A stretch of DNA of 64,000 nucleotides from Arsukibacterium indicum. GTDB taxonomy: Bacteria > Pseudomonadota > Gammaproteobacteria > Enterobacterales > Alteromonadaceae. The translations under genes were made by a program, and so were the position numbers. Within the stretch, counting starts at the first letter, position 1; each line of letters starts with the position of its first letter. Shown one piece after another: positions 44,717-53,262 of this stretch. Location of the stretch: assembly GCF_019100565.1 (NCBI RefSeq), contig NZ_JAHRID010000001.1, forward strand, positions 558,001 through 622,000. Reading direction: 5' to 3'. The notes under the pieces were generated by a model that saw only the letters and a list, made by a program, of their open reading frames with translations, made no database searches and was not told the origin of the DNA.

Positions 44717-45250
44717 ATGAGCAATGCGTTACGTGACCAGCTGCTGAAAGCTGGCCTGGCCGATGCCAAGAAAGTTAAAAAAGTTAAAAAAGAAAAACAT
44801 CAGCTGAAAACCCAGGCGGGCAAAAAAGCGGTGCCCGAGAACACATCAACCACACTGGCGCAACAGGCTAAAGCCGAGCAAGTGGCCCGTGACCGGGAAT
44901 TAAACCGGCAAAAGCAGACTGAATTAGCCCAGAAGGCGATTGCAGCTCAGGTTAAGCAAATTATTGAAACTAACGCGATCACCAGCAAGGGTGATGTTGG
45001 CTTTAACTTCGTTGATGGTAAATTGGTTAAAAAGCTTTACGTGACCAGTAAAGTGCATGATGAATTAAGCCGTGGCTTAGTTGCCATCGCCCGCCTGGCT
45101 GAGCAGTATATTGTAATACCAGCGCCGGTAGCAGAAAAAGTGATGCAACGTGATGCTGGCAGCATTATCTTGCTGAATACCAAACAGCAACAACCGGAAG
45201 AAGACGATCCCTATGCGGATTACCAAATCCCGGATGATTTAATGTGGTAA
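44717..45250 (+). CDS. DUF2058 protein (YaiL family)
   Basis: A 177-residue protein starting MSNALRDQLLKAGLADAKK, the typical DUF2058 opening, followed by a lysine-rich coiled-coil segment (residues 15-85) and a compact C-terminal domain (GDVGFNFVDGKLVKKLYV..). E. coli YaiL has been called nucleoprotein/polysaccharide-associated, but its role is unclear. It has no signal peptide. It diverges from the helicase gene. Confidence 0.85.
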   Translation: MSNALRDQLLKAGLADAKKVKKVKKEKHQLKTQAGKKAVPENTSTTLAQQAKAEQVARDRELNRQKQTELAQKAIAAQVKQIIETNAITSKGDVGFNFVDGKLVKKLYVTSKVHDELSRGLVAIARLAEQYIVIPAPVAEKVMQRDAGSIILLNTKQQQPEEDDPYADYQIPDDLMW

Positions 45251-45289
45251 CGTTTAATAACTAACATTGATGGTATGCAAGGAGACACC

Positions 45290-46153
45290 ATGCGTTTATT
45301 AATTTCGTTTTTCTTTTTATCGCTTTTGCTGTTAAGCAGTTCGGTGCTGGCCGCCAGTGTCTGGAAAGTCAGCAAAGATGGTCAGCACTTTTATCTGGCG
45401 GGAACCGTTCACTTGCTGAGTAAAAGTGATTACCCGCTGCCAGTGGCTTACGATACGGCTTTTAATGCCAGTAGCCAGCTGCTGTTTGAAACCGACTTAA
45501 ATGCATTAACCAGCCCGGCTGGCCTGTCAAAGATGATGCAGCAAAACACCTATCCTGACGGTAAAACACTTGAGCAGGTATTGTCACCTGAGGTGTATCA
45601 GCAACTGAAAAACTACGCCACCGAGCGCAATATGCCAATTGCAGCAATCAGCAAATTTAAACCTGGCTTTGCAGCAATGATGCTGGCCAGTGTTGAAATG
45701 CAGCGGTTAGGCGCAGCCGAAACAGGGGTAGATATGCATTATATGCAACTGGCCCTGCAACAAAATAAAAGTGTAGCGGGTCTGGAAACCATGGAAGAGC
45801 ATCTGGCTGTGCTGGAAGGCATGAACCAGCTTGATCCAGACTTAACGATCCGATCAACACTTGAAGATATGCACAAAGTAGAAAGCCAACTGGTTGATAT
45901 GAAGCAAGCCTGGCGCAGTGGTGATGCGGCTAAACTGGAACAAATGTTTATTGATGATTTGCAGGAGATCCCGCAGTTATATGAGATTTTACTGGTTAAA
46001 CGCAACCATGCATGGCTACCGCAACTGCAGGAACTGACCAGTGATGAACAAACGACGCTGGTATTAGTTGGTGCGTTGCATCTGGCTGGAAATGACGGCT
46101 TATTAAAGCTGCTACAGCAACAGGGCTACACCCTAAGCCAGTTAACCGAGTAA
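45290..46153 (+). CDS. TraB/GumN family exported protein
   Basis: The start at 45290 follows an AAGGAGA site and gives 287 residues with a signal peptide (ending SSSVLA). The TraB/GumN fold shows FYLAGTVHLLSKSDYPLP near the start, a central GVDMHYMQLA and a C-terminal LVGALHLAGNDGLLKLLQQQG. Family members are thought to be metal-dependent peptidase-like proteins; substrates are unknown. Convergent with yafS. Confidence 0.88.
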   Translation: MRLLISFFFLSLLLLSSSVLAASVWKVSKDGQHFYLAGTVHLLSKSDYPLPVAYDTAFNASSQLLFETDLNALTSPAGLSKMMQQNTYPDGKTLEQVLSPEVYQQLKNYATERNMPIAAISKFKPGFAAMMLASVEMQRLGAAETGVDMHYMQLALQQNKSVAGLETMEEHLAVLEGMNQLDPDLTIRSTLEDMHKVESQLVDMKQAWRSGDAAKLEQMFIDDLQEIPQLYEILLVKRNHAWLPQLQELTSDEQTTLVLVGALHLAGNDGLLKLLQQQGYTLSQLTE

Positions 46154-46180
46154 TAACTAACCCCGTCATGATGTCAATGA

Positions 46181-46918
46181 TTAACGACAGCCCTGGCGGG
46201 CGCTCACCCCTTTTACTCCTTCATTAAATGCCGGTGCCAGTTGCCAGCGGGGCCGGATGGGAGTGAGTGGTAACTCGCGCTTCCGCGCCACCAGCAAATA
46301 ACAGCCGGAAAAATAATTCAGATATTTTTCAGCGAAACGCTGCAGGCTGTTATTAGCATAGTCATTAACCAGCATGCTTCCGTAAAAGAAGCGTTGCTCA
46401 GCCAGCACTTCAAAACCAATAAGATGTAACCAGTCTTTTATCCGGCCGGGAGAAAAAAACCGCCCCTGCCACGGGTAACGCTGCTTCAGCCAGGGGGCAA
46501 TGCCAGCCAATCCCAGCATACTTAATGGATTAAAACCAGTTAACAGCAGATAACCGTCCGACAACAACACCCTATGCGCTTCCCGCACAATGTGATGAGG
46601 GTCTGTTTGATACTCCAGACACTGGCTAAGCAGCACTGCATCAATACTTTGGCTGTCGATCGGCAGCGTGTCTGGCAACGCAATCAGATGGCTTTTTCCA
46701 TTGTCAGCGCTGCCAATATGTATCTGATGCTTAATTTTGCACCCCGGCAGCACTAAGTCACTGCTTAAATCGCCAACTTTAAGCAAATAATAGCCAAAAA
46801 TTTGCTGCCACCAGGGTTGCAGTTGCCCGGCGATAGCCTGAGCCAATGCTGGCCCCTGTAAAAAAGCCTGCCAGCTATCGGGCACCTGCGGTTCGTTTTC
46901 GTTTAATGCCGGTTTCAT
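46181..46918 (-). CDS. yafS: Methyltransferase-fold protein YafS
   Basis: A 245-residue class I methyltransferase-like protein. It matches E. coli YafS in layout as I recall it: YLLKVGDLSSDLV near the start, LLSQCLEYQTDPHHIVREAHRVL, then LLTGFNPLSMLGLAG and a VARKRELPLTPI end. The GxGxG SAM motif is not evident, in either protein. In E. coli it also stands divergent from gloB. Its substrate is unknown. Confidence 0.85.
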   Translation of the reverse strand: MKPALNENEPQVPDSWQAFLQGPALAQAIAGQLQPWWQQIFGYYLLKVGDLSSDLVLPGCKIKHQIHIGSADNGKSHLIALPDTLPIDSQSIDAVLLSQCLEYQTDPHHIVREAHRVLLSDGYLLLTGFNPLSMLGLAGIAPWLKQRYPWQGRFFSPGRIKDWLHLIGFEVLAEQRFFYGSMLVNDYANNSLQRFAEKYLNYFSGCYLLVARKRELPLTPIRPRWQLAPAFNEGVKGVSARQGCR

Positions 46919-46983
46919 GATAACGTTTTGCCTGCTTTAATGTTGAGAGACGTTTAATGTGCAACAAGACAAGAGAAAACCTG

Positions 46984-47751
46984 ATGCTGACTATTAGCCC
47001 ACTGGCTGCCTTTGAGGATAACTACATTTGGACCCTGTGTCAGCCTGACAACTCATTTTGTGTTGTGGTTGACCCGGGTGACCCCGAACCTGTGCTGGAT
47101 TTCTTAGAGCAACAGCAAAAATCTCTGTACGCTATTCTGATAACCCATCATCATCCCGATCATACCGGCGGTATTGCTGAATTAAAGCAAGCCTGGCCGG
47201 ATGTCCGTATTATTGGTCCTGCTGCCGAGACAGCTAAGATCCCCTTGTTAACCGAGCTGGTACAGCAGGGTGATGTGGTTCAGCTGCCCGTTTTTAACTA
47301 CCAATTTCAGGTGTTTGATTTGCCTGGTCACACGCTGGGACATATTGGTTTTTACAGTAAACCCTATTTATTTTGCGGCGATACCCTGTTTAGCGGAGGC
47401 TGTGGCCGCTTATTTGAAGGCACTGCGGCGCAACTGCATCATTCGTTGCAAAAACTCGCAGCGTTACCCGCCGATACCCTGGTGTACTGTACCCACGAAT
47501 ATACCCTTGCAAACCTGCGTTTTGCGACGACGGTTGAACCTGATAATCAGGCATTGCAGGATTATCAGCGACATTGCCAGCGTTTACGCCAGCAAAAAAA
47601 GCCAACATTGCCCACAGACCTGGCAACTGAGTTGCAAATCAATCCATTTTTGCGATGTGAAAACAAGACCTTGCAACAACACTATCAGCACCAGACTGCT
47701 GTTACCCTGTTTAGCGAGCTGAGGGCATTGAAAGATCAGTTTAAATCCTGA
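46984..47751 (+). CDS. gloB: Hydroxyacylglutathione hydrolase (glyoxalase II)
   Basis: The start at 46984 (MLTISPLAAFEDNYIW) gives 255 residues (E. coli 251). Its metallo-beta-lactamase fold has the dinuclear zinc motif ITHHHPDHTGG near residue 56, then GHTLGHIGF and FCGDTLFSGGCGRLFEG, and CTHEYTLANLRFA. It hydrolyses S-lactoylglutathione to lactate and glutathione. It is divergent from yafS and followed by mltD, as in enterobacteria. Confidence 0.96.
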   Translation: MLTISPLAAFEDNYIWTLCQPDNSFCVVVDPGDPEPVLDFLEQQQKSLYAILITHHHPDHTGGIAELKQAWPDVRIIGPAAETAKIPLLTELVQQGDVVQLPVFNYQFQVFDLPGHTLGHIGFYSKPYLFCGDTLFSGGCGRLFEGTAAQLHHSLQKLAALPADTLVYCTHEYTLANLRFATTVEPDNQALQDYQRHCQRLRQQKKPTLPTDLATELQINPFLRCENKTLQQHYQHQTAVTLFSELRALKDQFKS

Positions 47752-47805
47752 CTTGCAATCATGTTTTGAACAGGTAACATGACAGTTTTTGTGCGGGATT
47801 ACGCT

Positions 47806-49407
47806 ATGCATTTTAAAATATCTGCCGTCACGTTAGTTGCATTGCTTAGCGGCTGTGTCAGTACATCAGAATCCACTTCATCCACTGCTCAAAAGACTGT
47901 AAAGACCACCAGTACGCCAGCTCTGCTACAGGTAAAAGGCGCCAGTGCCGAACAAATAGCCAACCGCTTGTGGTATGGCGATAGCGAAGCAGAGCAGCTG
48001 CCGCCGCTGGATGCGGCCGAACTGGAAGACTTGTGGCAGCGCATACAGTTGCAACTGACCTTTAATGTGCCACAAACCCGACCAATCGTAGAGCAACGTA
48101 ATTTTTACAGCCAGCACCAAAGCTACCTGGACAGGGTTGCCAACCGGGCGCAGCCCTTCCTGTACTATATTGTGCAGGAACTGGAAAAACGTAATATGCC
48201 ACTCGAACTGGCGCTGCTGCCGATTGTGGAAAGCGCGTTCGATCCGTTTGCTTATTCCCATGCCCGGGCGTCAGGTATGTGGCAATTTATGCCGGCGACC
48301 GGCAGCCGGTTTGGTTTAAAGCAAAACTTCTGGTACGACGGCAGACGTGACGTTATTGAATCCACCCGGGCAGCCCTGGATTACCTGCAGTATTTATACA
48401 ACACGCTGGAGCATGACTGGTTAAACGCCATTGCCGCATATAACGCTGGTGAAGGCCGGATTGGCCGGGCAATCAGAGCGAACAAAAAGCGTCGGTTGCC
48501 AACTGATTTCTGGTCACTTGATTTGCCGGCAGAAACAACTGTTTATGTTCCAAAATTGTTGGCATTGGTTGACATTTTAAAACGTCCTGATGACTTCGAC
48601 ATTGTCTGGAAATTTATTGCTAACGAGCCAAAAATCGCCGTGGTACCGACCGATGGCCAGATTGATTTAGCTATCGCAGCTGAGCTGGCTGAATTAAGTG
48701 TTGCTGAGTTGCAGGCCCTGAACCCCGGTTTTAATCAATGGGCCACCGATCCTGATGGTCCGCATCAGCTAGTGCTGCCGTTGACTAAAGCGGATAATTT
48801 TAAGCGGCTGCTGGCACAAACACCTGCAGCTGATCGCTTGCAATGGCAAAGCTACACAGTGAGCTCTGGTGATACCCTTGGTAAAATTGCCCGTGACTAT
48901 AAAACAGACGTCAGTGCTATCAGGCGTCTTAATAACCTAACCGGCAATACCATCCGGATAGGTCAGCATTTACTGATACCCATGTCAGCCAAAGCGGCTG
49001 AAAAATACGAGCTCAGTCAACAAAATCGTATTGCGAGGGCTCAGGGACGGGCCGCTGGCAGCGTCAAAACTGAATATATTGTGCAAGCAGGCGATACCTT
49101 ATGGGACATCAGCCGGGAGCATAAAGTTACCGTAGCAGAACTGGCTAAATGGAATGGCATGGTACAACGCGACACGTTAAAACCAGGTCAGAAACTGGTA
49201 ATGTGGCATGACAGTGACAGTAGCGTAACAACGGCGGTAACCCGCACAGTTAACTACAAAGTGCGAAAAGGCGATTCACTGGCCAGGATTGCGCAACGCT
49301 TCAGTGTTTCCATTGCTGAAATCGTCAAATGGAATAATATTAACACCGAGCGATACCTGCAACCCGGGCAGCAACTAAAACTGATTGTCGATGTAACCCA
49401 GGTATAA
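47806..49407 (+). CDS. mltD: Membrane-bound lytic murein transglycosylase D
   Basis: The start at 47806 (MHFKISAVTLVALLSGC) gives 533 residues with a lipobox LSGC (Cys17). The SLT domain has the catalytic glutamate in LPIVESAFDPFAYSHARASG, followed by MWQFMPATGSRFGL and AYNAGEGRIGRAI. Three C-terminal LysM repeats follow (starting YTVSSGDTLGKIA, YIVQAGDTLWDIS and YKVRKGDSLARIA). It cleaves peptidoglycan to 1,6-anhydromuropeptides. Confidence 0.96.
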   Translation: MHFKISAVTLVALLSGCVSTSESTSSTAQKTVKTTSTPALLQVKGASAEQIANRLWYGDSEAEQLPPLDAAELEDLWQRIQLQLTFNVPQTRPIVEQRNFYSQHQSYLDRVANRAQPFLYYIVQELEKRNMPLELALLPIVESAFDPFAYSHARASGMWQFMPATGSRFGLKQNFWYDGRRDVIESTRAALDYLQYLYNTLEHDWLNAIAAYNAGEGRIGRAIRANKKRRLPTDFWSLDLPAETTVYVPKLLALVDILKRPDDFDIVWKFIANEPKIAVVPTDGQIDLAIAAELAELSVAELQALNPGFNQWATDPDGPHQLVLPLTKADNFKRLLAQTPAADRLQWQSYTVSSGDTLGKIARDYKTDVSAIRRLNNLTGNTIRIGQHLLIPMSAKAAEKYELSQQNRIARAQGRAAGSVKTEYIVQAGDTLWDISREHKVTVAELAKWNGMVQRDTLKPGQKLVMWHDSDSSVTTAVTRTVNYKVRKGDSLARIAQRFSVSIAEIVKWNNINTERYLQPGQQLKLIVDVTQV

Positions 49408-49454
49408 ATTGCATTTGGTAGCGAAGCGTAAATGGCTGCTTAAGGAGTAATAAC

Positions 49455-49955
49455 ATGAAAGCATTAATTTTTATTATAAGTTTACTGTTAAGCGTGCCGG
49501 TTTATGCCCAGTTTCAGCTAGCCGGCAATGGTAGCTATACGCTGCAGGATGGGAAAACGGTACCCTTTCAGTATGGTTTCGGTTATGTCCGAAAGGAAGG
49601 GCAGTTTCATTTCAGTGCAGGCAAGCAAAGTTTGGTTGTCAGCAGTCTGCCGCAAAAATACTCACTGGCTTTAATCCTGCAAAATGACGACGAGGTTTGG
49701 GTGCCAGACTTCGTTAATGCGCCGCTTAGTAGTTTTGAATATGAAATAAGCGGTTTTGAACTCAAGCTAAGCCAGGATCCTGAGCTGAAAGATGGCCGGA
49801 GAAATTTTATACTGCACTATGATGGCGGTCGTTACCGCTTCAACCGCGGTCCAGGTCAGGTTAATTTTATTTTTAATGATGAGGGTATTGAGCGGGTTGA
49901 GATTAAAGGTATGTTTAAATTGCCTAATAAACCAAACGCAACGGAATCCCCATAG
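49455..49955 (+). CDS. Periplasmic protein of unknown family
   Basis: A 166-residue protein with a clear signal peptide (MKALIFIISLLLSVPVYAQ) and a beta-rich mature part with alternating aromatic residues (FQYGFGYVRKEGQFHFSAG; FILHYDGGRYRFNRG). It has no cysteine. I do not recognise the family. A GGAG site lies 8 bases before the ATG, and the gene starts 47 bases after mltD on the same strand, so it could share that transcript. Confidence 0.65.
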   Translation: MKALIFIISLLLSVPVYAQFQLAGNGSYTLQDGKTVPFQYGFGYVRKEGQFHFSAGKQSLVVSSLPQKYSLALILQNDDEVWVPDFVNAPLSSFEYEISGFELKLSQDPELKDGRRNFILHYDGGRYRFNRGPGQVNFIFNDEGIERVEIKGMFKLPNKPNATESP

Positions 49956-49999
49956 CGTTTCACCTTATCAGTATCATCACACCAGTCAGTCACATCACG

Positions 50000-50248
50000 T
50001 TAATCAGGCTCGCGCTGCAACTGCAGCGCTGGCAAGATTCCCGAAGCGACACACAGTAATGGTGCCAGCAACATAAAAAGCCAGAAGCTTTGTAAGGGCA
50101 TGCCATGCCATAGTGCATATAACGCAGCCGTAAGCTGAAATACAATCCCGAATAACCCAACGTAAACCAATACCCGGTTCAGCAGCCTTTTGGGCATAGC
50201 CAATGTTTTTCTGGATTGATGACTTGATACAGAGGACTTTTCCGTCAT
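50000..50248 (-). CDS. Small membrane protein coupled to maiA
   Basis: An 82-residue protein with two predicted helices (about 27-45 VLVYVGLFGIVFQLTAALY and 54-74 SFWLFMLLAPLLCVASGIL) and a basic N-terminus. The ATG lies 2 bases after the maiA stop, with the AGGTG of the maiA end serving as ribosome-binding site, so it is the last gene of the tyrosine-degradation operon. I do not recognise a family. A link to aromatic degradation is by position only. Confidence 0.6.
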   Translation of the reverse strand: MTEKSSVSSHQSRKTLAMPKRLLNRVLVYVGLFGIVFQLTAALYALWHGMPLQSFWLFMLLAPLLCVASGILPALQLQREPD

Positions 50249-50250
50249 TA

Positions 50251-50892
50251 CTACACCTGAGCGTCGCTTTGCTGTTCAGGCGCAGCCAGCGCAAAGCCTG
50301 CCAGCTGCTGACAATGATGATAGACCCGGCTGATGGTCGGATATTCCAGAGTATCAAGTTTAAACCGCAATGCATTATACATTTGGGGTACCAGACAAAT
50401 ATCGGCCAGAGTAATCCTGTCGCCATAGCAAAACTCGCCTGCTGTGGCTTGCAGCCGCTGTTCAAGAGCGCGAAAGCCGGTATGCAGCCAGTGATGGATC
50501 CACTCTGTTTTCTGATCGTCATTCAGCGCCAGCGGCCCGGTTAAATATTGCAACACCCGCAGATTATTTAGTGGGTGAATATCGCAGGCAATATCAAGCG
50601 CCAGCGAGCGCACCTGTGCTTTAGCTGCAGGGTCTGCCGGCAGCAACGCTGGCTCGGGATATACTTCATCCAGGTACTCAATAATGGCCAGCGACTGATT
50701 TAAGCTCAGCTCACCATCGACATAAGCCGGCACCAGCTGATTCGGATTGATTTGCTGATATTCGGCACTATGTTGCTGGCCGCCATCTTTTAGCAGGTGT
50801 ACCGGTATCGTCTCAAAACTGAGTTGTTTTAAATTCAGCGCAATACGCACCCGATAGGCGGCTGAAGAGCGCCAGTAACTATAAAGTTTCAT
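50251..50892 (-). CDS. maiA: Maleylacetoacetate isomerase (GST zeta class)
   Basis: The start at 50892 (MKLYSYWRSSAAYRVRIAL) gives 213 residues. The SSAAYR motif is the zeta-class glutathione site (cf. SSCSWRVRIAL); NPNQLVPAYVDG and SLAIIEYLDEVYPEP complete the thioredoxin half, and ITLADICLVPQMYNALRF lies in the helical half. It isomerises maleylacetoacetate to fumarylacetoacetate between HmgA and FahA steps. A 79-bp inverted-repeat element lies between it and fahA. Confidence 0.95.
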   Translation of the reverse strand: MKLYSYWRSSAAYRVRIALNLKQLSFETIPVHLLKDGGQQHSAEYQQINPNQLVPAYVDGELSLNQSLAIIEYLDEVYPEPALLPADPAAKAQVRSLALDIACDIHPLNNLRVLQYLTGPLALNDDQKTEWIHHWLHTGFRALEQRLQATAGEFCYGDRITLADICLVPQMYNALRFKLDTLEYPTISRVYHHCQQLAGFALAAPEQQSDAQV

Positions 50893-50962
50893 CCTGTAAC
50901 ACCTGCTAATTTGTTGCACGGAAAAATCGCTGAGTACAAAGGAGGTGAAAGCACGTATGTAC

Positions 50963-51041
50963 TTTTTTCTGCGACCGTTGAAGCCCTGGACGGGCGTAAA
51001 CAAGCCCCCATGGATGGGTTTACGGCGTGTTGCAGAAAAAA
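50963..51041. repeat. 79-bp terminal-inverted-repeat element inside the tyrosine operon
   Basis: The ends TTTTTTCTGC (50963-50972) and GCAGAAAAAA (51032-51041) are perfectly complementary, extending to 13 pairs with one G-U. Inside, GTAAAC (50996-51001) pairs with GTTTAC (51018-51023) around a CCATGG core. The element lies in the 179-base gap between fahA and maiA, with the maiA ribosome-binding region beyond it. It looks like a small mobile or extragenic repeat that can form a long hairpin in the operon mRNA. Confidence 0.55.
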
Positions 51042-51071
51042 TGTTCGCAGTGCTTGCACCGGTCCATTTTA

Positions 51072-52091
51072 TTACGTCGCCTTATATTGCACCACTTGCT
51101 GGTCGATAGCACCAAAAATGCTTTGGCCATCGCTATCCAGCATTTCCATTTTTATGGTATCACCGAATTGCATAAAAGCGGTACTTGGCTTGCCATCGCG
51201 GATGGTTTCAATCATTCGGATCTCAGCGATACAGCTGTAGCCTACGCCACCTTCGGTAATAGCAGTACCATACTCGGTGCCCTGCTTATTCGACACCGTG
51301 CCAGAACCAATGACCGCTCCGGCGCCAAGGTTACGGGTTCTGGCAGCATGGGCAATCAGCTGGCCAAAATTAAAAGTCATATCTATGCCGGCATTGGGTT
51401 TACCAAAAGGCTTACCGTTGTAGGTTGACAGCAGTGGCAAATGTACCCGGCCGTCCTGCCACTTATCACCCAGCTCATCTGGTGTCACAGCAACCGGACT
51501 GAAGCTTGATGCCGGTTTGGATTGAAAAAAGCCGAAACCTTTAGCCAGCTCATTTGGAATTAAGCCCCGTAGCGACACGTCATTAACCAGCATCAGCAGC
51601 CGTATTTTATCCAGTGCCTGCTCTGGGCTAACCGCCATTGGTACATCATCAGTAATTACCGCCACTTCACCTTCAAAGTCGATGCCATGGTCAGTACTTA
51701 TTGCTTCAATCGGATCACGCGGACCAATAAAGTCATCAGAACCGCCCTGGTACATCAGCGGATCAGTCCAGAAGCTTGGCGGCATCTCAGAATTACGTGC
51801 TTTGCGCACCAGTTCAACGTGGTTGACATAAGCACTGCCATCCGCCCATTGGTAGGCTCGTGGCAATGGCGACTCACAGTGGGTCGGGTCAAAGGCCATT
51901 TCACCATCTAACTTACCAGCATTCAGCGCCTGATACACTTTATCGGCTTTTGGCGCCAGAACAGCCCAGTTATCCAGTAATTGTTGCAGGGTCACGGCAA
52001 TATCACTTATCGCCACACAACGGCTTAAATCACGGCTCACCACTACTAACTGGCCGTCACGGGTATTATTTTTTAAACTAGCTAACTTCAT
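51072..52091 (-). CDS. fahA: Fumarylacetoacetase
   Basis: The start at 52091 (MKLASLKNNTRDGQLVVVS) follows an AAGGA site and gives 339 residues. The FAH fold is shown by IDFEGEVAVITDDVPM (metal-ligand acidic residues), LLMLVNDVSLRGL and GSGTVSNKQGTEYGTAI. It splits fumarylacetoacetate into fumarate and acetoacetate, the last step of tyrosine degradation. It belongs to the shorter bacterial type. It lies 31 bases after hmgA. Confidence 0.92.
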   Translation of the reverse strand: MKLASLKNNTRDGQLVVVSRDLSRCVAISDIAVTLQQLLDNWAVLAPKADKVYQALNAGKLDGEMAFDPTHCESPLPRAYQWADGSAYVNHVELVRKARNSEMPPSFWTDPLMYQGGSDDFIGPRDPIEAISTDHGIDFEGEVAVITDDVPMAVSPEQALDKIRLLMLVNDVSLRGLIPNELAKGFGFFQSKPASSFSPVAVTPDELGDKWQDGRVHLPLLSTYNGKPFGKPNAGIDMTFNFGQLIAHAARTRNLGAGAVIGSGTVSNKQGTEYGTAITEGGVGYSCIAEIRMIETIRDGKPSTAFMQFGDTIKMEMLDSDGQSIFGAIDQQVVQYKAT

Positions 52092-52122
52092 ATTATTCCT
52101 TAACAAAACCTGTTTTGGTCGC

Positions 52123-53262
52123 TTAGTCCTGAGGCCTGGTTTTCCAGCTGTTTACATAATCAGGATTTTCAGTGGCCAGCGCCGCATCGCCAATTTCCAA
52201 TGCATCACGGGTATCCAGCATAACCGCCACTTCGTCGGTAAACTTCTTTTTGTACTCGCGGCCGGCAGCAAAAGCTTTCGGATGGGGGCCATGAGTAAAA
52301 CCGGCCGGATGGAAAGTTACCATACCTTTTTCAATATTATCGCGGCTGAAAAAGTCTCCGGCGTGGTAGAACAGCACTTCGTCGTAATCATCATTATTAT
52401 GATAAAACGGTACTTTTAACGCGCCGGGATCACTTTCAATAGGCCTTGGTACAAAGGTACACACCACAAAACGCTGCGCGACAAAGGTGGTATGGGCTGA
52501 CGGTGGCAAGTGATAACGATGACTCATCAATGGCCTGATATCCCGCCAGTTGATCCGCATTACGGCTAAATCACCATGCCAACCTACCGCATCCAGCGGG
52601 TTGTATGGGTACGTTATTACCGACACCTGGCCATGGCGTTTTACTTCCACCTGCCAGCTGTCTTCACTGTACTGTGCTTTAAATGCATCATTGATTTTGG
52701 GGGTGTCAAGCATGGCCGGGTCAAAAATGGCGTGATTACCTACCAGGCCCTTTTCCGGCAGCTGATAGCTGTCGTTAGTGGCTTCTATCAGCAAAATAAA
52801 CATCGGCTCGTTTGGTACCAGCCGCCACATAGTCGAGCGCGGGATCACGATATAATCACCATCGCGCACACTTAAATGGCCATAGTCACAATAAAGCTCG
52901 GCACTGCCCTCATGAATAAATAACAGCTCATCACCGTCTGCATTGCGTGCCAGTTTATTCATACTGTCAGTAAGGCGCCAGGTGCGCATTTTACAATGGC
53001 TGTTAAACAGTAAATAGGGTACCGCCCATGGTGACATGGTTTTATTCTGTTCAATCTCATTAAAGTTAAACAGATGAGGCCGCAACGGCCCCTGCCAGTC
53101 GCTCCAGCCGGTTGGTGCATGCGTATGATGGAAGTGTGTCGCAGGGCCGAAAAAGCCACTGCGACCTGTCTCCCGCTCATAAATCGCCTGCTGTGGAAAA
53201 TCGGCATGAGCCTGGCGTGATACATCACCTTCCTTTAACGGAAAAGATGCCCATTTACGCAT
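52123..53262 (-). CDS. hmgA: Homogentisate 1,2-dioxygenase
   Basis: A 379-residue cupin-fold enzyme. It carries GPATHFHHTHAPTGWSDW near residue 39, DELLFIHEGSAELYCDYG, and the iron-site region YHNNDDYDEVLFYHAGDFF followed by TFHPAGFTHGPHPKA. It opens the homogentisate ring to maleylacetoacetate. Its ATG overlaps the hppD stop by 8 bases. It is shorter than human HGD (445) but in the range of related bacterial proteins. Confidence 0.93.
   Translation of the reverse strand: MRKWASFPLKEGDVSRQAHADFPQQAIYERETGRSGFFGPATHFHHTHAPTGWSDWQGPLRPHLFNFNEIEQNKTMSPWAVPYLLFNSHCKMRTWRLTDSMNKLARNADGDELLFIHEGSAELYCDYGHLSVRDGDYIVIPRSTMWRLVPNEPMFILLIEATNDSYQLPEKGLVGNHAIFDPAMLDTPKINDAFKAQYSEDSWQVEVKRHGQVSVITYPYNPLDAVGWHGDLAVMRINWRDIRPLMSHRYHLPPSAHTTFVAQRFVVCTFVPRPIESDPGALKVPFYHNNDDYDEVLFYHAGDFFSRDNIEKGMVTFHPAGFTHGPHPKAFAAGREYKKKFTDEVAVMLDTRDALEIGDAALATENPDYVNSWKTRPQD

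Noticed and set aside
50004-50522. Minus-strand frame of 172 codons
   Set aside because: It overlaps maiA and the small membrane protein gene in a different frame; maiA has clear family motifs while this frame has none.
51027-51428. Plus-strand frame of 133 codons
   Set aside because: Antisense to the fahA 3' end, which has clear FAH motifs, and to the inverted-repeat element.
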